Assembly: GCA_030431775.1 (NCBI GenBank)
Contig: JAUIHW010000003.1
Span: 45,190-109,189, forward strand
From: Gammaproteobacteria bacterium
GTDB lineage: Bacteria; Pseudomonadota; Gammaproteobacteria; Pseudomonadales; JAUIET01
Direction of reading: 5' to 3'
DNA: 64,000 nucleotides
The notes beneath the pieces were generated by a model. The model saw only the letters and a list, made by a program, of their open reading frames with translations, did no database searches and was not told where the DNA came from. Below, one piece after another: positions 18,741-28,036 of this stretch (its first letter is position 1; each line of letters starts with the position of its first letter). A program made the position numbers and the translations under genes.

Positions 18741-20033
18741 ATGTTACTAAGCTGGGATGATTATCATGGCGACGAATTTAACGCTGCAAAGGCGCAAGCG
18801 CCGGCGGCCGACAGCTCGACAGTCACTGAGGCGCCCCCGGCTGAACCCCCAGGCATAGAACAATCAGCCGCACCGCTAGAAGAGCCTCAACAAAAAGAAA
18901 CGACAGCTGAAAATGCTGAAGATAAGGTCACTGGCAACAGCAGTAATGTTGAACGTGCCCAGGCTGCGGTAGAAACTCTGGATGTGGCTGCCGGGCTGGA
19001 GGAGCTCGAAATGGGAGCGGCCCGGGTACGGGTGGACGACAAGGCGATGATCAATTGCCGTGCCGATCTGAATCAACTGGTTCCATTCAAATACGACTGG
19101 GCCTGGCAAAAATATCTTGACGGCTGTGCCAACCACTGGATGCCCCAGGAAATCAATATGACTGCAGACGTTGCCCTGTGGAAAAGCTCGGATGGACTGA
19201 CCGAAGATGAGCGCACCATCGTGAAACGCAACCTCGGTTTCTTTTCCACTGCCGATTCGCTGGTCGCCAACAACCTGGTGCTGGCTGTTTATCGCCACAT
19301 CACCAACCCCGAGTGCCGACAATACTTGTTACGACAGGCTTTTGAAGAAGCCATTCATACGCATGCCTACCAGTACTGCATCGAATCGCTCGGCATGGAT
19401 GAAGGCGAGATTTTCAATATGTACCGGGAGATTCCATCGGTAGCCAAAAAAGCAGCCTGGGGCCTGCAGCACACCGAAGATCTGGGCAACCCCAATTTTC
19501 AAACCGGTACGACCGAAGCCGACCAGGCCCTGCTGCGAAATCTGGTGGCCTTTTACTGTGTGCTGGAGGGCATTTTCTTCTATTGTGGTTTCACCCAGAT
19601 ACTGTCAATGGGTCGCCGTAATAAAATGACCGGCACCTCAGAGCAGTTCCAGTACATTCTGCGTGATGAGTCCATGCACCTGAATTTCGGCATTGATGTG
19701 ATCAATCAGATTAAGCTGGAAAACCCACATCTGTGGACCGAATCATTTAAGCAGGAATGCATTGATATGATTCTGCAGGGCACTCAGCTGGAAATCGAAT
19801 ACGCTCGTGACACCATGCCACGCGGAGTATTGGGTATGAATGCCAACACAATGGAAGAGTACCTGAAGTTTATAGCCAACCGTCGCTTGGCTCAGCTCGG
19901 GCTGCCTGAGCAGTTCAGCAAAGTGCAGAACCCATTCCCTTGGATGTCTGAAATCATGGACCTGCGTAAAGAAAAGAACTTTTTCGAAACCCGAGTAATC
20001 GAATACCAGACGGGTGGTGCGCTCAGCTGGTAA
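18741..20033 (+). CDS. nrdB: Class Ia ribonucleotide reductase, beta (radical) subunit
   Basis: 430 residues. The diiron/tyrosyl-radical residues are all present: D143 (MTADVALW), E203, H206 and radical Y210 (EEAIHTHAY), then [11 protein letters not shown] and [10 protein letters not shown] for the second metal half. A low-complexity N-terminal extension of about 90 residues, rich in A, E, P and T, precedes the ferritin-like core, as also seen in Pseudomonas-type NrdB. It supplies the stable radical to NrdA. GGAG lies 6 nt before the ATG. It is transcribed separately from nrdA with its own NrdR boxes. Confidence 0.97.
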   Translation: MLLSWDDYHGDEFNAAKAQAPAADSSTVTEAPPAEPPGIEQSAAPLEEPQQKETTAENAEDKVTGNSSNVERAQAAVETLDVAAGLEELEMGAARVRVDDKAMINCRADLNQLVPFKYDWAWQKYLDGCANHWMPQEINMTADVALWKSSDGLTEDERTIVKRNLGFFSTADSLVANNLVLAVYRHITNPECRQYLLRQAFEEAIHTHAYQYCIESLGMDEGEIFNMYREIPSVAKKAAWGLQHTEDLGNPNFQTGTTEADQALLRNLVAFYCVLEGIFFYCGFTQILSMGRRNKMTGTSEQFQYILRDESMHLNFGIDVINQIKLENPHLWTESFKQECIDMILQGTQLEIEYARDTMPRGVLGMNANTMEEYLKFIANRRLAQLGLPEQFSKVQNPFPWMSEIMDLRKEKNFFETRVIEYQTGGALSW

Positions 20034-20057
20034 GCCGGGTATAAGCCAGGTAAGAAC

Positions 20058-20387
20058 CTAGCTCTTAGACCAGCGCGCTTTACGGCGCGCTGCGCCTAAT
20101 GCCAACAGGCCGAAACCGATTAAAGCCAGTGTTCCCGGCTCCAGCCCAGTGACCGGGCTTTTACTTGAAGCGGTAGAGTTCGCAGCCGATGGTGTCGCGA
20201 GTTCGCCTGCCGCTGGGCTGGGGCTTGCTACCGCCTGCACAGCCAAACTGGCAGTCATTGCACCGTTGTCTACGGCCGCCAGAACATCGTGCTCCGGTTG
20301 TGCCGCCGCGACCGCCGATAAAGAAACTGCGAAACAAAGCCCTGCGACTGCGCGCCGGGTTATCTTCTGCAGCTTGTTCGTGTTCAT
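20058..20387 (-). CDS. Small PEP-CTERM sorting-signal protein
   Basis: 109 residues from ATG 20387, which has GGGGAG 5 nt upstream. An N-terminal signal peptide (VAGLCFAVSLSAVAAA) is followed by a low-complexity A/S/P/T-rich stretch of about 50 residues. It ends in the tripartite C-terminal signal: LEPGT, a hydrophobic helix (LALIGFGLLALGAA) and a basic tail (RRKARW). Such proteins are processed by exosortase and are linked to exopolysaccharide. There is almost no mature domain, so it may act as a surface polymer or glycosylated peptide. No exosortase gene is in the window. Confidence 0.75.
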   Translation of the reverse strand: MNTNKLQKITRRAVAGLCFAVSLSAVAAAQPEHDVLAAVDNGAMTASLAVQAVASPSPAAGELATPSAANSTASSKSPVTGLEPGTLALIGFGLLALGAARRKARWSKS

Positions 20388-20660
20388 TTTACTCCCCAAA
20401 TTCTACTTTTCGAATCAACTTTCTGGTGCTTTTCTGCACAACACGCTGCCATCGAGCGCGCGAGTCGAAGCATGCACTGTTTTGTTTTCAAACAGATGAA
20501 AGTTAAGCAGATTGTTGAGATTATAACCAGAAAATGAATGTAAAATAAACAAATAGATTGTTAAACATTCAGCTGAAAGGGCTTGATCTTTTCCCAGCAA
20601 AGATAAATTTTTTAAGATAAATCATAGGCTTAAGACACACTAACTGCTTATAGCCACTTG

Positions 20661-21461
20661 TCAGGCTTGCGGTGACTCCTGAAGTGAGCGCTTACTATCA
20701 TCCCAGAGCTTATCCAGCTGTTCTTCACTCATTTCCCCTAACTGTTGGCCCGCTCGCGCTGCAAGACGCTCCATCTCATTGACCCGGGCGGTAAACTTGT
20801 TATTCGCTGCGCGCAACAAATCTTCACTCTGGCTGTCCAGATGACGCGCCAGGTTGGTGCAGCAGAATAGAATGTCACCCAGCTCCTCTCTGGCACCCTC
20901 AAGGGCATCGTCTTCCCTGCCAAGCGCATCGCACAGCTCATCCACCTCATCCAACAGGCGCGCCACTACGGCCTCAGGTGATGACCAATCAAGCCCCACC
21001 CGTGCAGCACGTTTTTGCAGTTTTTGTGCTCGCAGCAGAGCGGGCAGATTGCGCGGCACGTCATCCAGCAGGCCGGACTGGTTTTTTTCAGCTCGCTCTT
21101 CGGCTTTTATCGCCTCCCAGTTATCGAGAACAGCCGCGGGTGTGTCTACCTGTTGATCGCCAAATACATGTGGGTGGCGGCGCACCAGCTTATCGGCAAT
21201 TCCCTGGCAGACATCGGACAGGTCGAACAGTTGCTGCTCTTCAGCCATTTGGGCATGAAATACCACCTGCAAGAGCAGGTCGCCCAGCTCCGCCCGCAGG
21301 CCGACATAGTCCGCCCGCTCTATCGCATCGGCCACTTCATAGGCCTCTTCAATAGTATGCGGGGCAATGCTCCGAAAGTCCTGCTCGAGGTCCCACGGAC
21401 AGCCGCCCTCGGGGTTGCGCAACTGCGCGACAATTTCTCGTAATCTTTGTATCTCGTGCAC
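20661..21461 (-). CDS. mazG: Nucleoside triphosphate pyrophosphohydrolase
   Basis: 266 residues with two MazG domains. The first holds the metal-binding EEAYE and ELGDLLLQVVFHAQ; the second has DEVDELCDAL and REELGDILF. It hydrolyses (d)NTPs to monophosphates and PPi, limiting aberrant nucleotides and (p)ppGpp. The start is GTG at 21461 with GGGAG upstream. It is transcribed divergently from the LLM gene across 77 bp. The 260-bp AT-rich stretch between its 3' end and the PEP-CTERM gene shows no further gene. Confidence 0.94.
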   Translation of the reverse strand: MHEIQRLREIVAQLRNPEGGCPWDLEQDFRSIAPHTIEEAYEVADAIERADYVGLRAELGDLLLQVVFHAQMAEEQQLFDLSDVCQGIADKLVRRHPHVFGDQQVDTPAAVLDNWEAIKAEERAEKNQSGLLDDVPRNLPALLRAQKLQKRAARVGLDWSSPEAVVARLLDEVDELCDALGREDDALEGAREELGDILFCCTNLARHLDSQSEDLLRAANNKFTARVNEMERLAARAGQQLGEMSEEQLDKLWDDSKRSLQESPQA

Positions 21462-21538
21462 GCTTTCTCACTCCCGTATACTGTTGTTCCCGCCGGGAAC
21501 GTAACCGGCCACACGCACTATAGCTGAGAGCACCTGTA

Positions 21539-22411
21539 ATGAAAATCAGCCTTTGCTTGCCTTATATGAAACCGGAAATCGATCGCCAGGTCATCGTCGA
21601 CTGGTGCCGGGCTGCCGACGACGGCCCGTTTGAAACACTGTCCTGTGGCGAACGAATTAACGGCCCAAGCCTCGAAATGCGCACTGTATTGGGTGCTGCT
21701 GCTGCGCTGACCGAGCGGGTACGAATCATGCCATCGCTATACGTTCTGCCCATGCACAATGCCGTCTGGGCTGCCAAGGAAATTGCGACGCTGGATGTGC
21801 TGAGTAATGGCAGGGTCAGCGTAACCGTGGGAGTTGGCGGACGCCCAAAAGACTACCAGGCTGTCGGAGCGTCTTTTGCCCGCCGCCACCAACGCATGGA
21901 CGAACAGATTCCTGTCATGAAACAGGTATGGGCCGGTGAAGCACCTATGGATGGGCTGGAACCGATCGGTCCTGCACCGGTTCAAGCTGGCGGCCCACCG
22001 ATATTAATCGGAGCGATGGGTCCGAAAGCCATCCGTCGGGGTGCCGAGTGGGCCGACGGTATCTATGCGTTTTCAATGGGTGGAGCCGAACAGGAAATGC
22101 GTAATATGTTGAGCATGGCTCAACAAGCCTGGGCCGATGCCGAAAAGCCTGCGCCCTATCTGGCCGGCGGTTTCTGGTACAGTCTCGCGGACGATGCGGA
22201 GAACACGCTCAAGGACTACGTTTACAAATATCTGGAAATTGCCGGTGACCAGGTTGCCAGCGCCGTAGCCAATAGCATGACCCGCTTCACCCCTGAAGCT
22301 GTTCGCGAGGGCATAGACAATATGCGGCGCGCCGGGTGCGAGGAATGCTTCATGGTCGCCGCCAGCCATGATGTCAGCGAGGTGTATCGCCTGGAAGAAC
22401 TGTTAGCCTGA
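21539..22411 (+). CDS. LLM-class flavin-dependent oxidoreductase
   Basis: 290 residues of the bacterial-luciferase-like fold. The pattern includes the N-terminal strand MKISLCLPY, RVRIMPSLYVLPMHNAVWAAKE, DVLSNGRVSVTVGVGG and GPPILIGAMGPKAIRRGAEWADG. These enzymes use FMN or F420 in oxidations of aldehydes, sulfonates or other substrates. The substrate is unknown. It is followed within 4 bp by the DUF6231-like gene and then glk, an apparent operon with no obvious metabolic link. Confidence 0.8.
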   Translation: MKISLCLPYMKPEIDRQVIVDWCRAADDGPFETLSCGERINGPSLEMRTVLGAAAALTERVRIMPSLYVLPMHNAVWAAKEIATLDVLSNGRVSVTVGVGGRPKDYQAVGASFARRHQRMDEQIPVMKQVWAGEAPMDGLEPIGPAPVQAGGPPILIGAMGPKAIRRGAEWADGIYAFSMGGAEQEMRNMLSMAQQAWADAEKPAPYLAGGFWYSLADDAENTLKDYVYKYLEIAGDQVASAVANSMTRFTPEAVREGIDNMRRAGCEECFMVAASHDVSEVYRLEELLA

Positions 22412-22415
22412 CGCC

Positions 22416-22907
22416 GTGCGAACTCCTCTTGAGGCTCTGGCCGGAATACTGACGCACCTGCAAACGAAAAAGGTGCTGCTTTGCTCCTGCCACAGCCTGC
22501 CGGAAATGGCGCTGCTGTGCGAACAACTGGGTTGCGAGCTGTGCGACACCAGACTAAGCACTGACCTTGAACCCACGAAACTGCCGGCACAGCGCTTTGA
22601 CCTTGCTGTCGTGGCCAACACGCTGGAGCATTGTGATCGGTCTGCGGGCGAAAAACTGCTGGGTCAACTGCGCAATCTGCACGCCAACCATTTGGTCATT
22701 GTGTACCAGCGCCGCCCGAATTCAGAGTGGCAAGCAGCTCACTTTTACGCTCTCGGTCTACACTTGAAGCAGACCTTTGAGAATAATGAAGCGGGGGAAC
22801 CTTTGGAGCTGTATACCTACGATATAGAATCCTATAACCACAAACGCGAATGGAACACGGCCCGCTTCTGGGCCAACCCCGAGAACTTTGGTAAGTACTG
22901 GTGGTAA
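22416..22907 (+). CDS. DUF6231-like conserved protein (degenerate methyltransferase-like)
   Basis: 163 residues with a GTG start 4 bp after the LLM gene. The central FDLAVVANTLEH resembles the post-motif II region of SAM methyltransferases, but the N-terminal glycine loop that binds SAM is absent. The end, ARFWANPENFGKYWW, matches what I recall of DUF6231 proteins of Pseudomonas and relatives. That family name is from memory. Function is unknown. It overlaps the glk start by 7 bp. Confidence 0.65.
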   Translation: MRTPLEALAGILTHLQTKKVLLCSCHSLPEMALLCEQLGCELCDTRLSTDLEPTKLPAQRFDLAVVANTLEHCDRSAGEKLLGQLRNLHANHLVIVYQRRPNSEWQAAHFYALGLHLKQTFENNEAGEPLELYTYDIESYNHKREWNTARFWANPENFGKYWW

Positions 22908-23866
22908 GCAATTCAACTGACAGGCTCAGGTTGGTCGCTGACGTCGGTGGCACCAATATACGCCTGGGATTGTGTCAGGAAAGTTCCATCGACATTCAAG
23001 CAGTACAAAAACTTGCCTGTGCCGATTTTCCCTCATTGGAGGCCGCTCTCACCCACTACCTGCGGCAGTGGGATGCCGACAAACAGGTACGCTATGCCTG
23101 CCTGGCCGTTGCCGGTCCGGTCGACAGTGACCGGGTAGCCATGACCAACCTGCCCTGGGTATTCAGCCAGTCCGCACTGAAAAAGACATTTGGCTGGGAT
23201 CGCCTGGCGATTATCAACGACTTTTCTGCCGTGGCGCACGCGGTCTGGCACCTGCAGCCACACGAACTTAGCCAGGTTGGGGGTTGGCAAACCGACCCCG
23301 CGGCCCCGATCCTGGTGGTCGGCCCAGGCACCGGTCTCGGAATGGCGTCCGTACTGCCGGTGGACGATGGCTATAAGGCCTTTCCCGCCGAAGGTGGTCA
23401 CGCCACGATTGCCGCGCAAACGGCGCAGGAGCGGCAGATTATCGAACACATCTGTAGCGAAGACCCGAGCTCACTAAGCCCCTGTCGAGAGGCACTGATT
23501 TCAGGTCGCGGTTTACAGGCAATTTACCGAGCGATTGGCGGAGACCAGAGCCTCGACCCGGCTACTATCAGCACGCTTGCCATGCAGAATGGCGACCGGC
23601 ACTGTTGCGAGGCGCTGGATATTTTCTGTGGCTGGTTTGGCAGCCTTTGTGGAGACCAGGTTTTAAGCAGTGGCTCTCTAGGAGGCGTGTATATCGGCGG
23701 CGGCCTGATCAAAAAAATACTGCCATTTTTTCAAGACAGCAGTTTTCGTAACCGCTTCGAAAACAAAGGCGCCATGCGCGACTACCTGCGCCCGGTACCC
23801 TGCAACGTGATCCTGCGCGACCACGTTGCTCTGTTAGGAACTGCCGCTGTTCGACTGGACCACTAA
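22901..23866 (+). CDS. glk: Glucokinase (hexokinase-type Glk)
   Basis: 321 residues of the Glk family rather than ROK. The N-terminal phosphate loop is LVADVGGTNIRLGL. AIINDFSAVAHA, GPGTGLGMA, EGGHATIA and the ISGRGL segment are all in family order. It makes glucose 6-phosphate from glucose and ATP. It starts at GTG 22901, inside the end of the DUF6231-like gene, which suggests coupling. Its 3' end overlaps dinG by 4 bp tail to tail. Confidence 0.93.
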   Translation: MVSNSTDRLRLVADVGGTNIRLGLCQESSIDIQAVQKLACADFPSLEAALTHYLRQWDADKQVRYACLAVAGPVDSDRVAMTNLPWVFSQSALKKTFGWDRLAIINDFSAVAHAVWHLQPHELSQVGGWQTDPAAPILVVGPGTGLGMASVLPVDDGYKAFPAEGGHATIAAQTAQERQIIEHICSEDPSSLSPCREALISGRGLQAIYRAIGGDQSLDPATISTLAMQNGDRHCCEALDIFCGWFGSLCGDQVLSSGSLGGVYIGGGLIKKILPFFQDSSFRNRFENKGAMRDYLRPVPCNVILRDHVALLGTAAVRLDH

Positions 23867-25989
23867 CTTCCAATATCGCGTTTGAACGGTGGCAGGGCAT
23901 TCAACAAGTCTTGCCCATAGCGTTTTTCGATCAGCCGCCGGTCCAGAATGGTCACTGTGCCAGAATCATGTTCCGAACGCAGCAAACGGCCACAGGCCTG
24001 TACCAGGCGTAACGCAGCATCCGGCACACTGATTTCCATAAAGGCATTCCTACCCTGCTGGCTAACCCATTCGTTCAGGGCCGCAGATACCGGTTCATCC
24101 GGCACTGAAAACGGCAGCTTCGCGATAACCACGTGACGGCAGTAATCGCCGGGCAGATCCACACCTTCGGCAAAACTGGCCAGACCGAATATGATACTGC
24201 ACTCGCCGGCATCCACCCGCCGCTGGTGTTCGCTTAGCAATGCCTGTTTGCTGCGCTGATCCTGCAGCAGAACAGAAGATAGCAGCTCACCTGACAGATT
24301 TTCGTACACATCCAGCATCTGCTTGCGGGACATGAACAGCACCAGCACCCCGTGTGCTTCGCTCAGGTTTTCAATGAAACGCTGGACGGCTTCGGTGTGC
24401 TGCTCTGTATCTGTAGGGTTGGTGGCCGCAGCCGGTACGCTGAGTACCGCGCGCTTGGCATAATCAAAGGGGCTTGGAACAACACTGTAGCTGGCCTCTG
24501 CGGGTAACCCGGTATGCATTTGCAGGCGGTCAAAACGACCCAGGGCAGTTAGCGTTGCCGAGGTCAAAACAGCCGCATAGCAACGCTCCCAAAGCAGTTC
24601 TTTTAGATATTCCGCACCCAGCAGCGGCGCCGAATGCAGCCCATATTCCACACCAAGATCGGATTCCGTGCGGCTCAACCAATGGGCGCGCGGAATACGC
24701 GACGCCTGCTTGGCATAGGAAGCGAACAATGCGACAGCCGAAGCGGCCCGGTTGGCCGCGAGTCCAAGCACCGGTAACCACTGCTCCAATAGCTGCTGCG
24801 CGGGCTCAGCTTCCAGCTCTTTCTGCATCGCATCGGAAACGGCAGCAAGATGATGAGCCAGTGATTCAAACTGTTCCTGTAGCTCTACCGCTAGATCAAG
24901 CAGCTCGGCCGGCAAATCCTCTAAAGCAAATCGCGCGTGCGTTCGTCGGCGGGCAAATTCATCACCCGCGTTAAGCGCTTCATAATACTCGTGCAGTTGC
25001 TCCGGCAAAGGTTGCATGAGTTGCAGTGCGATAGCAGACAAGCTGTCTACTTGTTGCAGACCATTCGTAAGTCGACTGGCACCATCCCATTGTTTGCGCA
25101 GGCTGTCGGTAATCTTGGGTAGCTGCTGTAACCAGCGTTGGCTTGCGTTAACGCGCAGCGATGGCGAGAAATGCTGAACCGCTTTATCAGCCAGGTGGTG
25201 TGCTTCATCGAACACGAAGATACAGTCTTCCGGCTCCGGCAGAATAGCCCCGCCCCCCAGAGCAAGATCAGCCAATACCAGGTCATGATTGGTGATTATG
25301 CAATCCACTTCCTGGAGTCGGTCACGGGCCTTGAAGAAGCTGCAATCCGATACCCAGCTGCAGCGGCGGTTATGGCACTGAGAGCGGTCAGATGTTAGCA
25401 GGCGCCAGTCCTTTTCGACAATCGCATCCGGCCAGTCATCACGGTCACCGTTCCAGTCGCCGCGCAAAAAGGCTTCCGACATCGACTGGTAAACCTGCAT
25501 TGCATCACCCGCTGAATGACTCGGGTTCTCTTCATCCGGGTACAACAAGCCAGCCTGCTGGTCTGGCTCGCCACTATTGAGTATGGCATCCAGGCGTGAC
25601 AAACAGACATACCGTCCACGCCCCTTGGCTAGACTGTAATTAATAGCCAAGCCAGCATTCTCTACCAAATCAGGTAAATCTTTGTTAAGCAGCTGCTCCT
25701 GTAAGGCCACGGTGGCGGTTGAGATAACCAGGGTTTTTCGTTCTGCCATGGCCAGCGGTGCAGCTGCCAGCAAATAGGCAACTGTTTTACCGATACCGGT
25801 ACCTGCCTCCACAACGCAGAGGCGTTCGCTGGACTCGGTATTACCAGCAAGCGCGTTGGCAATCGCGGCAATCATTAAGCGCTGGCCGTAGCGTGGCTTG
25901 AAATTGTGTGCGCTCAGCCAGCGACGATAACTGTGCTGGATGCTCTGCTTAACAGTCTCATCCAGGCTGCTAGACGGTTCCTCGCTCAC
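23863..25989 (-). CDS. dinG: DinG-family ATP-dependent DNA helicase
   Basis: An XPD/DinG superfamily 2 helicase of 708 residues from GTG 25989. Walker A is in EAGTGIGKT, the Walker B box is DEAHH, and the iron-sulfur domain cysteines lie between them (RYVCLSRL, QCHNRRC, DCSFF). Motif VI is in LVQACGRLLRSEHD. DinG unwinds R-loops and replication-blocking structures. The frame is open to 26097, but GTG 25989 overlaps the TGA of the upstream acyltransferase (GTGA) and gives a normal N-terminus. No LexA box is obvious upstream, as expected if it is cotranscribed. Confidence 0.9.
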   Translation of the reverse strand: MSEEPSSSLDETVKQSIQHSYRRWLSAHNFKPRYGQRLMIAAIANALAGNTESSERLCVVEAGTGIGKTVAYLLAAAPLAMAERKTLVISTATVALQEQLLNKDLPDLVENAGLAINYSLAKGRGRYVCLSRLDAILNSGEPDQQAGLLYPDEENPSHSAGDAMQVYQSMSEAFLRGDWNGDRDDWPDAIVEKDWRLLTSDRSQCHNRRCSWVSDCSFFKARDRLQEVDCIITNHDLVLADLALGGGAILPEPEDCIFVFDEAHHLADKAVQHFSPSLRVNASQRWLQQLPKITDSLRKQWDGASRLTNGLQQVDSLSAIALQLMQPLPEQLHEYYEALNAGDEFARRRTHARFALEDLPAELLDLAVELQEQFESLAHHLAAVSDAMQKELEAEPAQQLLEQWLPVLGLAANRAASAVALFASYAKQASRIPRAHWLSRTESDLGVEYGLHSAPLLGAEYLKELLWERCYAAVLTSATLTALGRFDRLQMHTGLPAEASYSVVPSPFDYAKRAVLSVPAAATNPTDTEQHTEAVQRFIENLSEAHGVLVLFMSRKQMLDVYENLSGELLSSVLLQDQRSKQALLSEHQRRVDAGECSIIFGLASFAEGVDLPGDYCRHVVIAKLPFSVPDEPVSAALNEWVSQQGRNAFMEISVPDAALRLVQACGRLLRSEHDSGTVTILDRRLIEKRYGQDLLNALPPFKRDIGS

Positions 25990-27134
25990 CAGCCTTCCAA
26001 CACCAGACGATTGTGCACCGGCCTGGCGTACATGGACACTACCCGATCCTGCAGTACAGTTGGCACTTGCTGCAGGTGTTCCAGGAAACAGGCGCATTCC
26101 TCTTCAAGCACCCTGCCCTCGGATGCGTTATCAGGCAACAACTCTTTAAGCAAAGCTAGCGGCACTGTATGCTTCTGTTGTTGATATGCACACAGATTGC
26201 TCGCATGCAATCGATAATTGCGATGCAGGTGCTGGTCAATCTCGACTGCGGCCTGCTCGGCACTCTCCACGGTCGCATTCACCGGCGGGCAAAAAGCCAG
26301 ATGAACCTTGCCTTTCCAGCCTCTGACACCGGCCGCAATACTCTCGATGTCTTCATTTTCGGCCTTTGTGTACGCGCCGGTCTTGTCCAGCGCTTCCAGC
26401 TCACCGGCTTTCAGCTGGTCGCAAGGATCGTATTCATAGGAAATACTGACCGGCACCAGCGGCAGCTTGCTCAGGTATTCAGACAGACGCAAGCCGCTTT
26501 GCTTGCCGTGCATATACAACATTTTGATAATGGCAGGCTCGGTGCGATCATTACCATCTTTGGCACGCCCCTCCCGCTGTGCAATCCAGACGTTGCAGTG
26601 TGACTCCAGCACCGAATGGGCAATGTAATCGGACAGCTGGCGATAGGCCTGTAATAATTGGCGTGGTCCTTTGGCCGAGCGCTTAACGATAAAGCTTTTG
26701 TTGAGCCGCATCAGGTCGGCCACATAGTCTTTACTGAGCAGGTTATCACCAATGGCAATCCGGCAAGTCTCCAGGTCATTGCGATGCAGGGCGAGGTTCA
26801 TAAACGCCGGGTCGAGCACTATGTCGCGGTGATTGCCAATAAACACACAGGCTCGATCGCGGGGGATATTGTCCAGGCCGGAGACAGTGAAGCCATCCAT
26901 CGTGCTGTCCATCATATGCAGCAGATATCGCTCAACCACGTGTTGGAAGCTCGCCACGGAGTCTACATTGCGAACCTGCCAGCGCAGATAAAGGCTGATC
27001 ATGGGCTCCAGGAAGCGTGGCCAGTTGGGAAACACCATGGTTCGAATCGCCGCCAATAGCTCACGATTCGCCACGGTTTTGCGCAACACCGAGCGAACTT
27101 CCGCATCGTTATAGGGGCGAATATCGTCAAACAT
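25986..27134 (-). CDS. 1-acylglycerol-3-phosphate acyltransferase-like protein
   Basis: 382 residues. The acyltransferase motif appears as FIGNHRDIVLDPAF (about residues 96-109), a variant of NHX4D with one extra residue that I recall from a separate GPAT/PlsC-related group. A second motif is AQREGRAKDG. No membrane helix is obvious, so it may be peripheral. Transfer of an acyl chain to a glycerolipid is likely; the substrate is unknown. The 3' end overlaps the dinG start codon by 4 bp. The divergent response regulator starts 174 bp away. Confidence 0.75.
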   Translation of the reverse strand: MFDDIRPYNDAEVRSVLRKTVANRELLAAIRTMVFPNWPRFLEPMISLYLRWQVRNVDSVASFQHVVERYLLHMMDSTMDGFTVSGLDNIPRDRACVFIGNHRDIVLDPAFMNLALHRNDLETCRIAIGDNLLSKDYVADLMRLNKSFIVKRSAKGPRQLLQAYRQLSDYIAHSVLESHCNVWIAQREGRAKDGNDRTEPAIIKMLYMHGKQSGLRLSEYLSKLPLVPVSISYEYDPCDQLKAGELEALDKTGAYTKAENEDIESIAAGVRGWKGKVHLAFCPPVNATVESAEQAAVEIDQHLHRNYRLHASNLCAYQQQKHTVPLALLKELLPDNASEGRVLEEECACFLEHLQQVPTVLQDRVVSMYARPVHNRLVLEGW

Positions 27135-27308
27135 TCAACAAAAGCGAGTCTGGCTGCCTGGCTGGGCGCACATCTTGAGCCGCTGAGCGGACAGTGTCAA
27201 TTTTCAAGACCCCTGAATGTTTACAGTGCTTTACAATAAGCGTCCGTAAGGTCCATCTATTGCCACTAGAATAGGGTACTGAATTGATAGGGGTGGGGGA
27301 GAAATTAC

Positions 27309-28031
27309 ATGCGCATCTGTTTACTTGAGGACGACCTTGCGCAAGCAGACATGGTATTGGGTTGGCTACAGGAGGCCGGCTACAGCGCAGACCACGGTCC
27401 CAATTCTCGCGAATTTCTGCAACACATGAAGGAAAACAGCTACGACCTGGCCATTCTGGATTGGGAAGTGCCCGGCATGTCGGGTGTGGATGTTCTAGAG
27501 CACCTGCGCAACGCGCTGGAATGGGAAGGTATGATTCTGTTCACCACACAACGGGATTCCGAGACCGACGTCGCCCGCGCACTGCACGCTGGCGCCGATG
27601 ATTATCTGGTGAAACCGCTGCGCAAAGAGGAAATGTTGGCCCGCCTGGTTGCGTTGGCGCGGCGCAGCGGCAACGGCAATGCGGCGGACAATGAAGTCAT
27701 CAATATTGGGCCGATAGCCCTGCACCGCGATGCCCAGCAGATCACCGTCAATAATGAACCGGTTAAATTGACCGCCAAGGACTTTCAGCTGGCCCGCTAT
27801 ATGATCGAGCACGCCGGCAAGCTGGTATCCAGAGACCAGTTGCTGAAAACCATCTGGGGTATTAATGAAACGGTCAACACCCGAACTGTAGACGTGCACA
27901 TGAGTCGGATTCGCCGCAAGCTGGGTATCACCCCGGAAATCGGCTACCGAATCAAAACCATCTATCAATATGGCTATCGGCTGGAAAAAATCTCGGCCGA
28001 CGCCACTGAAGCAGTGCCCAGCGAGGCCTGA
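27309..28031 (+). CDS. OmpR/PhoB-type response regulator
   Basis: 240 residues. The receiver domain (1-120) has the acidic pair in LEDD (residues 8-9), phosphoacceptor D51 (AILDWEVPG) and the lysine in DDYLVKPL. The C-terminal winged-helix domain ends in TRTVDVHMSRIRRKL and YRIKTIYQYGYRLE, the usual DNA-recognition and wing region. It is followed 5 bp later by the LysM/FecR gene and then a CHASE2 kinase, its likely partner. A strong ribosome site (GGGGGAG) precedes the ATG. Confidence 0.93.
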   Translation: MRICLLEDDLAQADMVLGWLQEAGYSADHGPNSREFLQHMKENSYDLAILDWEVPGMSGVDVLEHLRNALEWEGMILFTTQRDSETDVARALHAGADDYLVKPLRKEEMLARLVALARRSGNGNAADNEVINIGPIALHRDAQQITVNNEPVKLTAKDFQLARYMIEHAGKLVSRDQLLKTIWGINETVNTRTVDVHMSRIRRKLGITPEIGYRIKTIYQYGYRLEKISADATEAVPSEA

Positions 28032-28036
28032 TCACC

